This document shows, one piece after another, positions 1-8,297 of a stretch of DNA of 64,000 bases (position 1 is the stretch's first letter; every line of letters begins with the position of its first letter). The DNA lies in contig NZ_JAPHPW010000014.1 in assembly GCF_026241515.1 (NCBI RefSeq), positions 81,140 to 145,139 on the forward strand. The letters are read 5' to 3'. The translations under genes were made by a program, and so were the position numbers. Under the pieces are notes generated by a model. That model did not search any database. It saw only the letters and a list, made by a program, of their open reading frames with translations, and was not told where the DNA came from. This DNA comes from Vibrio sp. 14G-20. Lineage in GTDB: Bacteria; Pseudomonadota; Gammaproteobacteria; Enterobacterales; Vibrionaceae.

Positions 1-225
1 GCTGCATTCCTATTCCTATTAACATCAGCACTTGCTCCGTTAATTCGACTGTCTTATGGCCGCATGGTTATCATGGCGTTGCCATACACCATCGTATTAG
101 CACTGGTTGGCCTTGCAGGTATTGTGTTCTTCGTAGAACCGATGACAGCATGGTTCTATGATGCAGGTTGGATCATTCAGCGTACTGGTGAAGCTGTTGC
201 TCCAGTTATCTCTGGCGGTCATTAA
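1..225 (+). CDS. nhaB: Na+/H+ antiporter NhaB, C-terminal end (partial)
   Basis: The first 74 codons in frame 1 are open from the window edge to a TAA and read as a hydrophobic membrane-protein tail with a transmembrane stretch (VLALVGLAGIVFFVEP) and a short polar end (VISGGH). This fits the C-terminus of the NhaB sodium/proton antiporter, an inner-membrane exporter of Na+ in vibrios. Its position immediately before dsbB is the usual vibrio order, and that context carries much of the call. The 5' part lies outside the window. Confidence 0.75.
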   Translation, partial: AAFLFLLTSALAPLIRLSYGRMVIMALPYTIVLALVGLAGIVFFVEPMTAWFYDAGWIIQRTGEAVAPVISGGH

Positions 226-308
226 GCTAAACACTGTGTCGCAAACCATAAAATGTGTAACTCACTAATCAAAAATATTAGTTGATTAGGAAACTTATCC
301 AAGATAAA

Positions 309-338
309 AAGCTCTGAGTAATCAGGGCTTTTTTATTT
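309..338 (+). terminator. Rho-independent terminator after nhaB
   Basis: AAGCTCTGA and TCAGGGCTT form a 9-bp stem with one G-T wobble around a GTAA loop, followed by a T-rich run. It separates nhaB from dsbB, so dsbB probably has its own promoter or depends on read-through. Confidence 0.75.
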
Positions 339-357
339 TATAGACAGGATTCAATTC

Positions 358-882
358 GTGAACTTTTTAGCAATGATCAAAGACTTCTCTAAGGGACGTT
401 TATCTTGGCTTTTACTGCTGGCTTTTATTGTCTTTTTTGAAGCGTGCGCTCTCTTCTTCCAACACGTGATGATGCTTGGTCCTTGCGTGATGTGTATCTA
501 TGAACGCGTTGCTATGCTCGCTATCGGTGTCGCCGCAATGATTGGTGCTATTGCCCCGAATAACCCAATATCACGTTGGTTAGGCCTTGCTGGTTGGGGA
601 TTCGGCGCATACAAAGGTTTGATGCTTGCTTTGGAGCACGTCGATTACCAGTTCAATCCGTCTCCTTTTGCAACCTGCGACTTATTCGTCACCTTCCCTA
701 GCTGGGCGCCTTTAAACCAATGGGCTCCGTGGATGTTTGAAGCTTACGGTGATTGCAGCAAAGTGGTGTGGCAGTTCTTCGACCTTTCGATGCCACAATG
801 GCTGGTGATTATCTTCGCGGGTAACTTAGTTGCTTTCGGTTTTGTGGTGATTTCTCAATTTGTAAAGTCAAAGAATGACTAA
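358..882 (+). CDS. dsbB: Disulfide bond formation protein DsbB
   Basis: Inner-membrane quinone reductase that reoxidises periplasmic DsbA and passes electrons to ubiquinone or menaquinone. The 174-residue protein has four hydrophobic segments and both redox pairs in the expected places: Cys43-Val-Met-Cys46 in the first periplasmic loop (after FQHVMMLGP) and Cys107/Cys133 in the second (PSPFATCD and GDCS). Overall it matches E. coli DsbB closely in spacing and length. The start used is GTG at 358; an in-frame ATG 15 bases on is possible but would shorten the N-terminal cytoplasmic tail. It follows nhaB after a terminator and ends before a symmetrical terminator shared with the convergent SEC-C gene. 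Confidence 0.95.
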   Translation: MNFLAMIKDFSKGRLSWLLLLAFIVFFEACALFFQHVMMLGPCVMCIYERVAMLAIGVAAMIGAIAPNNPISRWLGLAGWGFGAYKGLMLALEHVDYQFNPSPFATCDLFVTFPSWAPLNQWAPWMFEAYGDCSKVVWQFFDLSMPQWLVIIFAGNLVAFGFVVISQFVKSKND

Positions 883-908
883 CAATTAGCTCATCATGTT
901 CAGAAACT

Positions 909-936
909 AAAAAGTCGACCAAAAGGTCGACTTTTT
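909..936. terminator. Bidirectional terminator between dsbB and the SEC-C gene
   Basis: A perfect 12-bp inverted repeat (AAAAAGTCGACC / GGTCGACTTTTT) around an AAAA loop, with A and T runs on both sides. It can stop the convergent dsbB and SEC-C gene transcripts. Confidence 0.9.
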
Positions 937-1005
937 GTTACTTAAACTTTTCTCACTTAAGAAAGTTTGTTACTCACTCAACCAAAGTTCATCAATAAAC
1001 CGTGA

Positions 1006-1626
1006 TTAGCTGTTTTTACCACAGCATTGCTTGAACTTTTTACCACTTTCACATGGGCAAACATCATTGCGGCCGATATCTTTAAATGGATTCACGCTTT
1101 GGGACTTATTGCCCAACATAGCCTCATCCGCTGCCATTGCCACTTCTGAGATCATAAGATCGACTTGACCGATTAAATCGGCAAGCGATGGTGGATTGGT
1201 AAGTCCTGCAGCGATCATTTGTTGTTGAGTTTGCTCTTCATCAATCGCAAGCATCAAGGTTGTTAGGAGCGCTTGCAACATGCGTAGAGTGCCATCCGCG
1301 ACGGTTACGCTCTGCCATTGCTCTTCAACTGTTGGCCAAACCATCATGAAGCCTTCAGAAAAATCGGCGAACTGCTCGTTAAAGTCACCTTCAACCAGTA
1401 CGTCTCTCAGTAGATATTCATTACGCTGAATCAGGTTGTGTTGGCGGTTAATCTGTTCTGTCACCGTTGTTACCAGCTCTTTACCCGCTTCAGGCGCAAC
1501 GATAGCTAGCCACTCTTCTGGATCAAGTGGCTTGGTCGCCAAATTAGAGGCAAGGATTGCACCTTCCATAAACTGCGGAGTAATGTCAGTGATTGATTCT
1601 GGTAGGCTTAATAATTGATATGTCAT
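1006..1626 (-). CDS. UPF0149 / YecA-family protein with C-terminal SEC-C zinc motif
   Basis: A 206-residue acidic, mostly helical protein. The N-terminal ~170 residues resemble the YgfB/YecA (UPF0149) family, whose fold is known but whose role is not well settled. The last ~18 residues carry CPCESGKKFKQCCG, the SEC-C metal-binding motif also found at the SecA C-terminus, with two CxC/CC ligand pairs for zinc. In E. coli YecA this motif links the protein to ribosome or SecB-related interactions; that function here is inference. An AGAGC sequence lies just upstream of the ATG. It is a single-gene unit, convergent with dsbB and divergent from dusC. Confidence 0.8.
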   Translation of the reverse strand: MTYQLLSLPESITDITPQFMEGAILASNLATKPLDPEEWLAIVAPEAGKELVTTVTEQINRQHNLIQRNEYLLRDVLVEGDFNEQFADFSEGFMMVWPTVEEQWQSVTVADGTLRMLQALLTTLMLAIDEEQTQQQMIAAGLTNPPSLADLIGQVDLMISEVAMAADEAMLGNKSQSVNPFKDIGRNDVCPCESGKKFKQCCGKNS

Positions 1627-1803
1627 GAAAGCTCTAGATATTGGGCATTTTAGATATTATAACGCCATCCTCCCCAAGATGTCGCTATTAAGAGACGAAA
1701 CCATCATTAAGACAGACACACCACACTCATAGTGACAATCCTGTAAGCAAACCGTACAATCACGCCTCGAATTTTTCGGTTCACTCAGTTTTGGTAAAGC
1801 AGC

Positions 1804-2760
1804 ATGCGCGTAATACTCGGCCCTATGGAGGGCGTTCTAGACCACCTAATGCGTGAAATTCTCACAGAGATTAATGATTACGATCTCTGTGTGACAGAGT
1901 TTGTGCGCGTCGTGGATCAACTTCTTCCTCCGCATGTTTTCCACCGTATTTGCCCAGAGCTACATCAAGGCTCTCAGACCATGGCTGGTGTGCCAATCCA
2001 CCTCCAGCTTCTAGGACAACACCCAAATTGGATGGCCGAGAATGCTTTTCAAGCTGCTAGCTTAGGTGCTAAAGGTATTGACCTTAATTTTGGTTGCCCA
2101 GCAAAAGCGGTAAACAAAAGTAATGGTGGGGCTTCACTGCTAAAAGAACCAGAGCTCATCTATCAAGTGGTGAACGCCTGTCGAGAAGCAGTACCTGCAC
2201 ACATTCCTGTATCCGCAAAGATTCGATTAGGTTGGGAGCATCCGGAAGAGTGCTTTGAAATCGTCGATGCCATCGAACAAGCCAAAGCTGACGAACTCAC
2301 CGTGCATGCAAGAACCAAAGTTGGCGGCTATAAAGCCAGCGAAATCAAATGGGATTTCATCAATCAAATAAGAGAAAAAACGTCTCTGCCGTTGATTGCT
2401 AATGGGGAAATCTGGAACTATCAAGATGGTCAAGATTGCATAGAAGCAACAGGCGTCGATTCATTGATGGTCTGCCGTGGTGCTTTCAACATTCCAAACC
2501 TTGGTAACGTCGTTAAGCACAACCACCAGAAAATGCCGTGGGATAAAGTCATTGAACTTTTGCTGCGCTATTCAGAGTTTCAAATTAAAGGGGACAAAGG
2601 CATGTACTACCCCAATAGAGTGAAGCAGTGGTTTGTTTATCTAAGTAAAGGCTACCCTGAAGCAAACGAACTGTTTAAAGAAATTCGTACTTTCAAAAAG
2701 GCGCCGCCGATTGTAGAGCGCCTTCAGCGTTATCAAGAAGAACGCCGTCAACCTGTTTAA
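1804..2760 (+). CDS. dusC: tRNA-dihydrouridine(16) synthase DusC
   Basis: FMN-dependent enzyme that reduces uridine 16 in the tRNA D-loop with NADPH. The 318-residue protein begins with the FMN-binding strand of the Dus barrel (MRVILGPMEGVLDHLMRE) and carries the catalytic cysteine Cys98 in NFGCPAKAVNKSNGG. Barrel motifs HARTK and NGEIW (about residues 168-200) follow, with a helical C-terminal domain that ends in PPIVERLQ. N-terminal GPMEGVLD and the length favour DusC over DusA or DusB. The gene stands alone, divergent from the SEC-C gene across about 180 bases. Confidence 0.92.
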   Translation: MRVILGPMEGVLDHLMREILTEINDYDLCVTEFVRVVDQLLPPHVFHRICPELHQGSQTMAGVPIHLQLLGQHPNWMAENAFQAASLGAKGIDLNFGCPAKAVNKSNGGASLLKEPELIYQVVNACREAVPAHIPVSAKIRLGWEHPEECFEIVDAIEQAKADELTVHARTKVGGYKASEIKWDFINQIREKTSLPLIANGEIWNYQDGQDCIEATGVDSLMVCRGAFNIPNLGNVVKHNHQKMPWDKVIELLLRYSEFQIKGDKGMYYPNRVKQWFVYLSKGYPEANELFKEIRTFKKAPPIVERLQRYQEERRQPV

Positions 2761-2780
2761 GATTAAAATACTCAACGCTT

Positions 2781-2828
2781 CGAACGTGTTTACTGGTGCA
2801 AATAAGCTTTGCTAGGCAGACACGTTCG
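2781..2828. repeat. Spaced 9-bp inverted repeat between dusC and the cyclase gene
   Basis: CGAACGTGT (2781-2789) and ACACGTTCG (2820-2828) are perfect inverted arms with a 30-base interior. It sits between two convergent gene ends and may act as a transcription stop, though neither side has a strong T-run. Confidence 0.4.
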
Positions 2829-2881
2829 CTTTCCCCTCTTTCCTTTTCCTTTTGATACAAAGCATCGATTCAATAACGTAG

Positions 2882-4348
2882 CTAAAATTCAAGACGGTCT
2901 TTACCCGTTGTCTTAGCCACGTACAGCTTTTCATCGGCGTACTTAAATATCTCATCGAAGTTAAGTTTACTTTGCTCAGTTTCAACAATGCAGACACCGC
3001 CAGATACTGTAAATCCATTTGGAATAATGTCGGCTGAAGTCGAACAAATCGCATTCTTCACTCGCTCTAATGTTCTCATCAAAGTTTCACGATCTTCGCC
3101 TTTCATGTAAACGACAAACTCTTCACCGCCAAACCGTGCTGCTACGTCACTGCTTCGTACACTGTTACTGATCTGACGCGACATATAACGAATCACATCA
3201 TCACCCTTATCGTGGCCATAAGTGTCGTTAATTGACTTAAAATCATCGATATCAAAGACAGTTAAGGCAAACAGTTGATCGTGTTCTACACTGCGCCAGA
3301 ACGCTTCTAAGCCACGACGATTCAATAACCCTGTCATAGGGTCTTTGGCTGCGAGATCTTTAAAGTAGCCACGTTCAATATTGGAATTGACGTAGAAAAA
3401 GATAGTTACTGAGAACAGATACACAATGATGGCAACAATAAGGCTGCCTTTCTCGTAGACGAAAAAATGCTCGACCTCTTTGGCAATATCCAATTCGTAA
3501 TACATGGCATGATGGGATGCGACACCTTCGAGGTTAATCTCATGGTAAAAAGCCGCACTATCAATCGGCGCAGAACGAGTGGTATCGATAATATCTATCC
3601 GGCCAGCCAGATGCTCATTAGAGTTCTCAAGCAACCTACCAGCATTAATATCCACCGACAGCATCCCTTGGTGAACGCCTTTATGAAATACAGGGATGGT
3701 CATACTGATCATACGGTCAAGGGAATCAAAACGATAACCAGGGCCGGAGAGCGTAAGTTTGTCAGGATTGTTGGCGGTTTTCTGCCAATATGGACGACTC
3801 TTGATAGTCGAGAGCAACTCTTTACTCAATCCTTTAGCAAAATCTTCCGGCGAAGAAATCACATAGCCACTCGTATCAATAAAGTGTACGCCGTCGTGGT
3901 ATTCATCAAGCTGAGATAAAAATGAAAGAATAGGAGCTAGAGCTATCTTTTCTGAGGCGCTCTTGTAGCTGTCACTGGTTTCGGAACACAAGGATTCTTG
4001 GCCGACCAGCATATAGTCGATATCGACAGAAGGAATGTCTGAAGTTTTACCATCCGCGAGGAGTAGCGCATCAATAGGCCAGATTTGGCAAAGCCCATCC
4101 ACAACTTGTTTGTTGTGATCGAGAAAGAGAGGGTTTCCTGATTTGTAGTAGTTAGAGAAGCTGTAGTCTAAGGCTGTCACCACTTTTGTGGTTCGTTTGA
4201 ACACCTCTTCAATACGTTGGAACTCGCTGCTGATGTCTTTCTTCACCAAATCAAAATGATTCTTTCCTGTTAGGCCAAGCAATATTGCGGCGATCACAGC
4301 TGGAAACCCAAAGATAAAGGTAAGGCTAAAATGCCTGTTTACTTTCAT
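2882..4348 (-). CDS. Membrane-bound diguanylate cyclase (GGDEF) with periplasmic sensor domain
   Basis: Predicted to make c-di-GMP from two GTP. The 488-residue protein has a first transmembrane helix at about residues 10-27, a long periplasmic region (30-298) with a Cache-like segment (DTSGYVISSPEDF near 158-170), a second helix at about 302-320, and a cytoplasmic GGDEF domain from 335 to the end. The active-site loop is GGEEF (407-411), so the enzyme should be catalytically competent. An RxxD product-inhibition site (RSSD, 398-401) lies exactly five residues before it. The signal sensed is unknown. The gene is monocistronic as far as can be seen, and the decayed amylase-like fragment lies upstream of it on the same strand. 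Confidence 0.9.
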   Translation of the reverse strand: MKVNRHFSLTFIFGFPAVIAAILLGLTGKNHFDLVKKDISSEFQRIEEVFKRTTKVVTALDYSFSNYYKSGNPLFLDHNKQVVDGLCQIWPIDALLLADGKTSDIPSVDIDYMLVGQESLCSETSDSYKSASEKIALAPILSFLSQLDEYHDGVHFIDTSGYVISSPEDFAKGLSKELLSTIKSRPYWQKTANNPDKLTLSGPGYRFDSLDRMISMTIPVFHKGVHQGMLSVDINAGRLLENSNEHLAGRIDIIDTTRSAPIDSAAFYHEINLEGVASHHAMYYELDIAKEVEHFFVYEKGSLIVAIIVYLFSVTIFFYVNSNIERGYFKDLAAKDPMTGLLNRRGLEAFWRSVEHDQLFALTVFDIDDFKSINDTYGHDKGDDVIRYMSRQISNSVRSSDVAARFGGEEFVVYMKGEDRETLMRTLERVKNAICSTSADIIPNGFTVSGGVCIVETEQSKLNFDEIFKYADEKLYVAKTTGKDRLEF

Positions 4349-4539
4349 ATAGTGTGCTCTTAGCGTTCAGCTATTTTCATTTACCCCATTAATATTATTG
4401 CATTAATTGTCATTTTCCTCGAGGTAAAAGAGTGTAAATTGATATGAATCGGACCTAATCCTTGAACAGCGAATTCCTTTTGAAAAACTAACCTCGCATT
4501 AAGTAAGGTTAGAAGATACAGTTTAAGTCATTATAAAAT

Positions 4540-4851
4540 TCAACGATTTACTACATCAAAAATCTTCGCTTGTATCGCTGGAACGGTAATATCAACTGTA
4601 CCATTAGCAATTGGTATGCCCTTTATTTCACTTGATAGCTCTACCAACTCTTCTAGCTCATGTCCAAGCATCCACACAGGCAAAGACAACGCCTTTTCAC
4701 CTTGGGATAGGTTAAGCACGACCAGTGTTTTTTCGCCGTTCAGACTTCGGGCAAACACTAACGTCTTAGCATCACAATACATATCGAGATAGGCACCACT
4801 TTGTTTTCAGTAAGGCTGATTTCTCTCAAAATGCTCAAACGAGCCACCCAT
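4540..4851 (-). pseudogene. Remnant of a glycoside hydrolase (GH13 amylase-like) C-terminus
   Basis: An 80-codon open frame reads like the beta-sandwich C-terminal domain of GH13 enzymes: a strand such as TLVFARSLNGEKTLVVLNLS, then VPAIQAKIFDV before the stop. The same frame continues upstream through an in-frame TGA (4809-4807), where YWK-type context suggests a former Trp codon, to GGSFEHFERNQPY, and is blocked again by TAA at 4854. No catalytic barrel, start signal or SD is present. It lies directly behind the binding-protein gene. I read it as the eroded 3' end of a lost gene; a short expressed peptide is less likely. Confidence 0.5.
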
Positions 4852-4885
4852 TTAAGAAAGGGGTATAAAATTTGGGATTGCGCCA

Positions 4886-5851
4886 TCAGCGGCTAATGAC
4901 CGCCCGATCAATCACAGACTGAGGCACTGTCACTCCCAACTCACGAGCAGCGTCTAGATTCACCACCAGTTTTGAACTTTGTGCTGTTTTAACGCTCAAT
5001 TTTCCAGGCTTTTGTCCATTGAGAATAGCCGCTACATAATCCGCAGTTTGTACCCCAACGTCATAATAATCTAAACCCAAACCTGCAATAGCGCCTTTTC
5101 CTACATAAGATGTAGCGCCTGCGACGACTGGCGTATCAGCTTGGTTAGCCGCGTTGATAAGACCTTCCATGCCGCTTGCAACAGTATTGTCCGTTAAGGC
5201 GTAGATAACATCCGATTTCTTTGCCACTGATTCTGCTTTTGATTCCACATCATCAATGGTGAGTGCTCTTTCTGTGTAAAGAGTAAAACCAAAGTCTCGC
5301 GTCGCTTTCTTTAACAGTCCAACCAAGGCAACTGCATTTGCCTCTGCTGGGTTGTAAACAACACCGATTGAATTAGCTTCAGGGAGCAGTTCTTTGATTA
5401 ATGACACATGCTGAGTGATCGGAGATAGGTCAGAAAGACCCGTGACATTTCGGCCCGGCTTTTCTAGCTGTTTGACCAGCCTAGCGCCGATAGGATCAGT
5501 TACCGCGGTAAACACGATCGGTATCGAACGGGTTGCCGAAACCAAAGCTTGAGAAGTTGGTGTCGCGATACCAACAAGTACATGTGGATTTTCACTGACG
5601 AGCTCTCTAGCAATCTTGGCTGCCTGAGCCGGGTTACCATTCGCCATTTCATAGGAAAATTCTAAGTTCTTACCGGGTTCATAACCCTTGGCTCTCAATC
5701 CTTCAAGAAGCCCTAGACGTGTCGCATTCAGATCTGGATGGTCAACAACTTGTGAAACCGACACTTTGGCAACGTTTGCCATTACATCGCCAGTCCATAG
5801 CAACATCAAGCAACTTAAAACCGCTGCCAATACCTTTCTTACAGAACTCAT
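4886..5851 (-). CDS. ABC transporter substrate-binding protein (TrpX/PF04392-like)
   Basis: Periplasmic binding protein of 321 residues. The N-terminus is a signal peptide (positively charged MSSVRK, then a hydrophobic core, cleavage near VMA-NVA at about residue 26). The mature part has the two-lobed pattern of the ABC_sub_bind family: HPDLNATRLGLLEGLRAKGY near the start, TDPIGARLV and VTGLSDLSP in the middle, VKTAQSSKLVVNLDAARELGV near the end. I chose the ATG at 5851, preceded by GGGAGCG, instead of the TTG 18 bases upstream. Family members bind aromatic amino acids or other small ligands; the ligand here is not shown. No permease or ATPase gene adjoins it, so it is an orphan that may serve a distant transporter or sensor. 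Confidence 0.8.
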   Translation of the reverse strand: MSSVRKVLAAVLSCLMLLWTGDVMANVAKVSVSQVVDHPDLNATRLGLLEGLRAKGYEPGKNLEFSYEMANGNPAQAAKIARELVSENPHVLVGIATPTSQALVSATRSIPIVFTAVTDPIGARLVKQLEKPGRNVTGLSDLSPITQHVSLIKELLPEANSIGVVYNPAEANAVALVGLLKKATRDFGFTLYTERALTIDDVESKAESVAKKSDVIYALTDNTVASGMEGLINAANQADTPVVAGATSYVGKGAIAGLGLDYYDVGVQTADYVAAILNGQKPGKLSVKTAQSSKLVVNLDAARELGVTVPQSVIDRAVISR

Positions 5852-6092
5852 TATCGCTCCCTGAATCAAGCTCTACCCGTCATTACTCGCTCAAAGAGAA
5901 CAACATCAAAATCACTATTGACATTATTACCAGTAACCATTGATAACTTGAAGTGATATTTAACAAAAATACAACAAGGCTCGAGTTATGTGAGAAAGGT
6001 TATATTGACTTCGGAGGAAGGTAAGAAACCAAGTGAATAAGGACAGGTAAGCTAAACGAAAAGTAAGCGAGGTAACAAAGAGAGGAGCAAAT

Positions 6093-6130
6093 CTGAGAAC
6101 GAGCTATCGATAATGTATGGCTGTTCTCAG
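6093..6130. repeat. Bulged inverted repeat downstream of yfbV
   Basis: CTGAGAACGAGC and GCTGTTCTCAG form an 11-bp stem with one bulged G around a short AT-rich loop. No clear T-run follows on either strand, so it is a possible mRNA-stabilising or factor-dependent 3' hairpin, not a proven terminator. Confidence 0.4.
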
Positions 6131-6156
6131 ACTAGAGGGAGAGATAAGACGACCTT

Positions 6157-6609
6157 TTAGAACCAACGTTCCATTGAAGATTTGTCTAGTTGACGAAATG
6201 CGCGATTCAAAATGATCGCCAACTCTTTGTAACGAGGGCGTGGTTTCATTGGTTCCAATGCAAAACCTGTTTCGCTGATCTTCTCGTGCAACTCTCGATA
6301 CCAAGAAACCAATGCTGGCGGTAATTGAGTGTTCGAACGGTTACCTAACCACCACATGCCTTGAAGCGGTAAGCTGATCGCAAACAACGCCATAACCACA
6401 GCTTGCGGCATCGCATGATAATTGTTGAAGACCATTTGTGTAAGAATACTAATAGCAGCTATCGCTGGCATCACTTTCACACCAAAACGCGTGGCTTTAA
6501 TGATGCGCTGTTCAGGGAAGATAGCGTTTAACTCTTTTCGAACAGGCCAGAGATCCATGTACTTTTGGCCATCTTTTAAACTGCTCGCTAAACCAACTCT
6601 ATTACTCAT
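6157..6609 (-). CDS. yfbV: UPF0208 membrane protein YfbV
   Basis: A 150-residue protein with two transmembrane helices (about residues 44-62 and 68-88), flanked by basic cytoplasmic regions; GQKYMDLWPVRKELNAIFPE and LNRAFRQLDK are family-typical stretches. Length equals E. coli YfbV. In E. coli and vibrios yfbV is divergent from ackA, as here. In enterobacteria YfbV has been linked to Ter-domain insulation from MatP. It is probably a single-gene transcript from the shared yfbV-ackA promoter region. Confidence 0.88.
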   Translation of the reverse strand: MSNRVGLASSLKDGQKYMDLWPVRKELNAIFPEQRIIKATRFGVKVMPAIAAISILTQMVFNNYHAMPQAVVMALFAISLPLQGMWWLGNRSNTQLPPALVSWYRELHEKISETGFALEPMKPRPRYKELAIILNRAFRQLDKSSMERWF

Positions 6610-6953
6610 GTGAGTCTCCCATTAAAAAAAAGTTGAAATCATCAACTAAAAACACAAAAATTTGACGAAAAATAATATTCTTTCAAATTTTTTTGTTATA
6701 TTTGCACAATATCGCTATTATTTGCAGACCTCAATCTCATTGTTGCCCTTATTTACAATTTAAGCAACTTTGGGACGACTTCTGCAAGGAATGCAAAAGC
6801 CTCTTTTTCTGAAAAAGTGCGCTTTCACTTTAATACGGAAATTAACGTTTTTTTGACCAAGGTTAGTACGCAAGCCTATGTGCTTCGACTATTCTTGAGA
6901 TTAATTTTCATCCTTAACTGATTTCGATCAGAAAAATAAACAGGTAGTCATTA
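6610..6953. other. yfbV-ackA divergent intergenic region
   Basis: This 344-base AT-rich stretch separates two divergent genes and must hold both promoters. Apart from the FNR-like palindrome close to ackA, I see no ORF or strong hairpin. A run of A/T tracts near 6650-6700 could act as an UP element. Confidence 0.6.
6918..6931. promoter_or_regulatory. FNR/CRP-like palindrome upstream of ackA
   Basis: CTGATTTCGATCAG keeps the TGAT-N4-ATCA core of the FNR consensus (TTGAT-N4-ATCAA) with one change in each arm. It lies about 23 bases before the ackA ATG. Anaerobic control of ackA-pta by FNR is known in enterobacteria, so the match is plausible, but the position close to the start would suit repression or a leader effect better than classic activation. 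Confidence 0.4.
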
Positions 6954-8150
6954 ATGTCTAAGCTAGTTTTAGTTTTAAACTGTGGTAGTTCTTCTCTTAA
7001 ATTTGCTGTTGTTGATGCAGAAACAGGTGCTGAGCACCTAACTGGTCTTGCTGAATGTCTTGGTCTTCCAGAAGCTCGTATGAAATGGAAACTTGACGGC
7101 AAGCACGAAGCACAACTAGGTGCGGGCGCAGCTCACGTAGAAGCACTATCTTTCATGGTAGAAACTATTCTTGCTTCTAAGCCTGAGCTTAAAGCTAACC
7201 TTGGCGCTATCGGTCACCGTATCGTTCACGGTGGCGAGCAGTTCACTTCTTCTGCACTTATCACTGATGAAGTTCTTAAGGGTATTCAAGACGCTGCAAC
7301 TTTTGCACCTCTTCACAACCCAGCTCACCTTATCGGTATCGAAGCGGCTCAACAGAACTTCCCTGGCCTACAAAACGTTGCTGTATTTGACACTGCGTTC
7401 CACCAAACAATGCCTTCTGAGTCTTACCTATACGCTCTGCCGTACAACCTGTACAAAGAGCACGGCATCCGTCGTTACGGCATGCACGGTACTTCTCACC
7501 TGTTCATTACTCGTGAAGTAGCTGGTCTACTAAACAAGCCAGTTGAAGAAGTTAACATCATCAACTGTCACCTAGGCAACGGCGCATCGGTATGTGCAAT
7601 CAAGAACGGTCAATCTGTAGATACTTCTATGGGTCTTACTCCTCTTGAAGGTCTAGTAATGGGTACTCGTTGTGGTGACCTTGATCCTGCGATCATCTTC
7701 CACCTGCACGACGCTCTTGGTTACTCTGTTGAAGAAATCAACAACATGCTAACTAAAGAGTCTGGCCTAGCTGGTCTAACTGAAGTGACTTCTGACTGTC
7801 GTTTCGTTGAAGACAACTACGGTGAGAAAGAAGAAGCAACTCGTGCAATGGACGTGTTCTGTCACCGTCTAGCTAAGTACGTTGCTGGTTACACTGCAAC
7901 TCTAGAAGGTCGCCTAGACGCAATCACTTTCACTGGCGGCATCGGCGAGAACTCTGGCCCAATCCGTGAAATGGTTCTTAACCGCCTAGGCATCTTCGGC
8001 ATCGAAGTTGACAGCGAAGCTAACCTTAAAGCACGTTTCGGCGGCGAAGGTACTATCACTACAGCTAACAGCCGTATCCCTGCAATGGTTATCTCTACTA
8101 ATGAAGAGCTAGTAATTGCTGAAGACACTGCGAAACTAGCAGGTCTTTAA
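6954..8150 (+). CDS. ackA: Acetate kinase AckA
   Basis: Converts acetyl phosphate and ADP to acetate and ATP, the last step of overflow and fermentative acetate production. The 398-residue protein shows the ASKHA-fold nucleotide and substrate motifs: LNCGSSSLKF at 8-17, HRIVHGGE around 88-95, VFDTAFHQTMP with Asp146, YGMHGTSH with His178, GTRCGDLDP (catalytic Arg) and the adenosine-binding FTGGIGENS near 323. Length matches E. coli AckA. Codon use is strongly biased, as expected for a highly expressed gene. It is followed by a perfect terminator and then pta. Confidence 0.98.
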   Translation: MSKLVLVLNCGSSSLKFAVVDAETGAEHLTGLAECLGLPEARMKWKLDGKHEAQLGAGAAHVEALSFMVETILASKPELKANLGAIGHRIVHGGEQFTSSALITDEVLKGIQDAATFAPLHNPAHLIGIEAAQQNFPGLQNVAVFDTAFHQTMPSESYLYALPYNLYKEHGIRRYGMHGTSHLFITREVAGLLNKPVEEVNIINCHLGNGASVCAIKNGQSVDTSMGLTPLEGLVMGTRCGDLDPAIIFHLHDALGYSVEEINNMLTKESGLAGLTEVTSDCRFVEDNYGEKEEATRAMDVFCHRLAKYVAGYTATLEGRLDAITFTGGIGENSGPIREMVLNRLGIFGIEVDSEANLKARFGGEGTITTANSRIPAMVISTNEELVIAEDTAKLAGL

Positions 8151-8159
8151 TTGATTTTC

Positions 8160-8192
8160 CTGACTAGCTTCACTCGAAGCTAGTCAGTTTTT
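8160..8192 (+). terminator. Terminator between ackA and pta
   Basis: A perfect 12-bp stem (CTGACTAGCTTC / GAAGCTAGTCAG) with an ACTC loop, followed by TTTTT. Its strength implies that pta is expressed by partial read-through or from its own promoter in the next ~100 bases. Confidence 0.9.
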
Positions 8193-8297
8193 CATATCAA
8201 GAAAATGGGGCTCAACTTCTATTCCTACCCCAATTTAAATATCGGTGGGAATAGCAGTTGAGCTTTTTTTATTTCCAATAGTTAAAGGTGTCCGTCA

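Noticed and set aside
3467..3919. 150-codon plus-strand frame opposite the diguanylate cyclase
   Set aside because: Lies wholly antisense to a well-supported gene and has no recognisable domain.
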